Assembly (NCBI GenBank): GCA_937930495.1
Contig: CALGKL010000212.1
Location: 1 to 6,295, forward strand
Direction: 5' to 3'
Length of the DNA stretch: 6,295 bases
From: an uncultured Gloeocapsa sp.
GTDB taxonomy: Bacteria > Cyanobacteriota > Cyanobacteriia > Cyanobacteriales > Gloeocapsaceae
In this document: positions 6,079 through 6,295 of the stretch, one piece after another
Numbering within the stretch: position 1 is the first letter of the stretch
Layout of the letters: each line of letters opens with the position of its first letter
The notes under the pieces: model-generated
Databases searched by the model: none
Seen by the model: the letters and a program-made list of their open reading frames with translations, nothing else
Told to the model about the DNA's origin: nothing
Made by a program: the position numbers and the translations under genes

Positions 6079-6274
6079 ATGAGTTAAAATTTGCTGGCGA
6101 ATTAAATCACTTAGTCCTTTTTCAGTAACTATATCTACTAAATCAACCAATAATCCTCCTGGAAACCAAGGTGTGATTTTATCTAAATCATAATCAATCA
6201 AAAAGTCAAAAATACGAATATTATACGCCCCATGTCGCGCTGCAATTTCAATGTATTTACTCAGGTTATTTCAT
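6079..6274 (-). pseudogene. MntA-like nucleotidyltransferase antitoxin remnant with its catalytic segment deleted
   Basis: The frame reads NNLSKYIEIAARHGAYNIRIF, then directly DFLIDYDLDKITPWFPGG, LLVDLVDIVTEKGLSD and LIRQQIL. MNT-type proteins normally read RxFGSxARGE...SDIDFLVD at the first junction, so about 14 residues holding the nucleotidyltransferase signature are gone in frame. A second in-frame gap has removed the usual (E/Q)DLLGxK between LVDL and VDIVTEKGL. The only upstream ATG (6274-6272) is out of frame: ATG AAA TAA stops at once, but removing one A gives ATG AAT AAC in frame. The usual C-terminus is also missing, and the frame runs into the HepT remnant, stopping at 6043. MntA normally AMPylates HepT. 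The family is recognisable with good confidence; loss of function is inferred from the missing motif and start. Confidence 0.75.
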
Positions 6275-6295
6275 TCAAAGAAAAATACTACTCTA

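Overview
The window looks like chromosomal DNA of a cyanobacterium. Supporting signs are two HIP1 octamers (GCGATCGC) inside the large gene, AT-rich intergenic DNA, short palindromic repeats of a type common between cyanobacterial genes, and secreted-protein architecture with a C-terminal RTX tail. The species cannot be named from this sequence.

Layout. Positions 1-1267 (minus strand) hold the first 422 codons of a CpdB-like 2',3'-cyclic-nucleotide phosphodiesterase/3'-nucleotidase that runs off the left edge. Positions 1268-1466 are a divergent promoter region. It carries two back-to-back arrays of 8-bp elements repeating every 11 bp, read as PHO boxes, one facing each gene. Positions 1467-5687 (plus strand) encode a 1406-residue multidomain protein: an endonuclease/exonuclease/phosphatase (EEP) nuclease domain, then a divergent 5'-nucleotidase-type metallophosphatase with a CHRD domain inserted in it, then a 5'-nucleotidase C-terminal domain, then RTX-type calcium-binding repeats and a type-I-secretion-like tail. 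Positions 5688-5970 are non-coding and hold several palindromic repeats. Positions 5971-6274 (minus strand) are the decayed remains of a HepT/MntA (HEPN/MNT) toxin-antitoxin pair. The antitoxin remnant has lost its nucleotidyltransferase signature.

How it fits together (inference). The two divergent genes look like a phosphate-starvation module for extracellular nucleic acids. The nuclease domain would release nucleotides from DNA or RNA, and the nucleotidase/phosphodiesterase activities would release phosphate from them. Neither protein has an N-terminal signal peptide; the large one has an RTX tail, which points to type I export. The facing PHO-box arrays would put both genes under the SphS-SphR (PhoR-PhoB-type) two-component system. 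The least ordinary points are the facing arrays, the nuclease-nucleotidase fusion, the CHRD insertion with altered metal motifs, and the toxin-antitoxin ruin.
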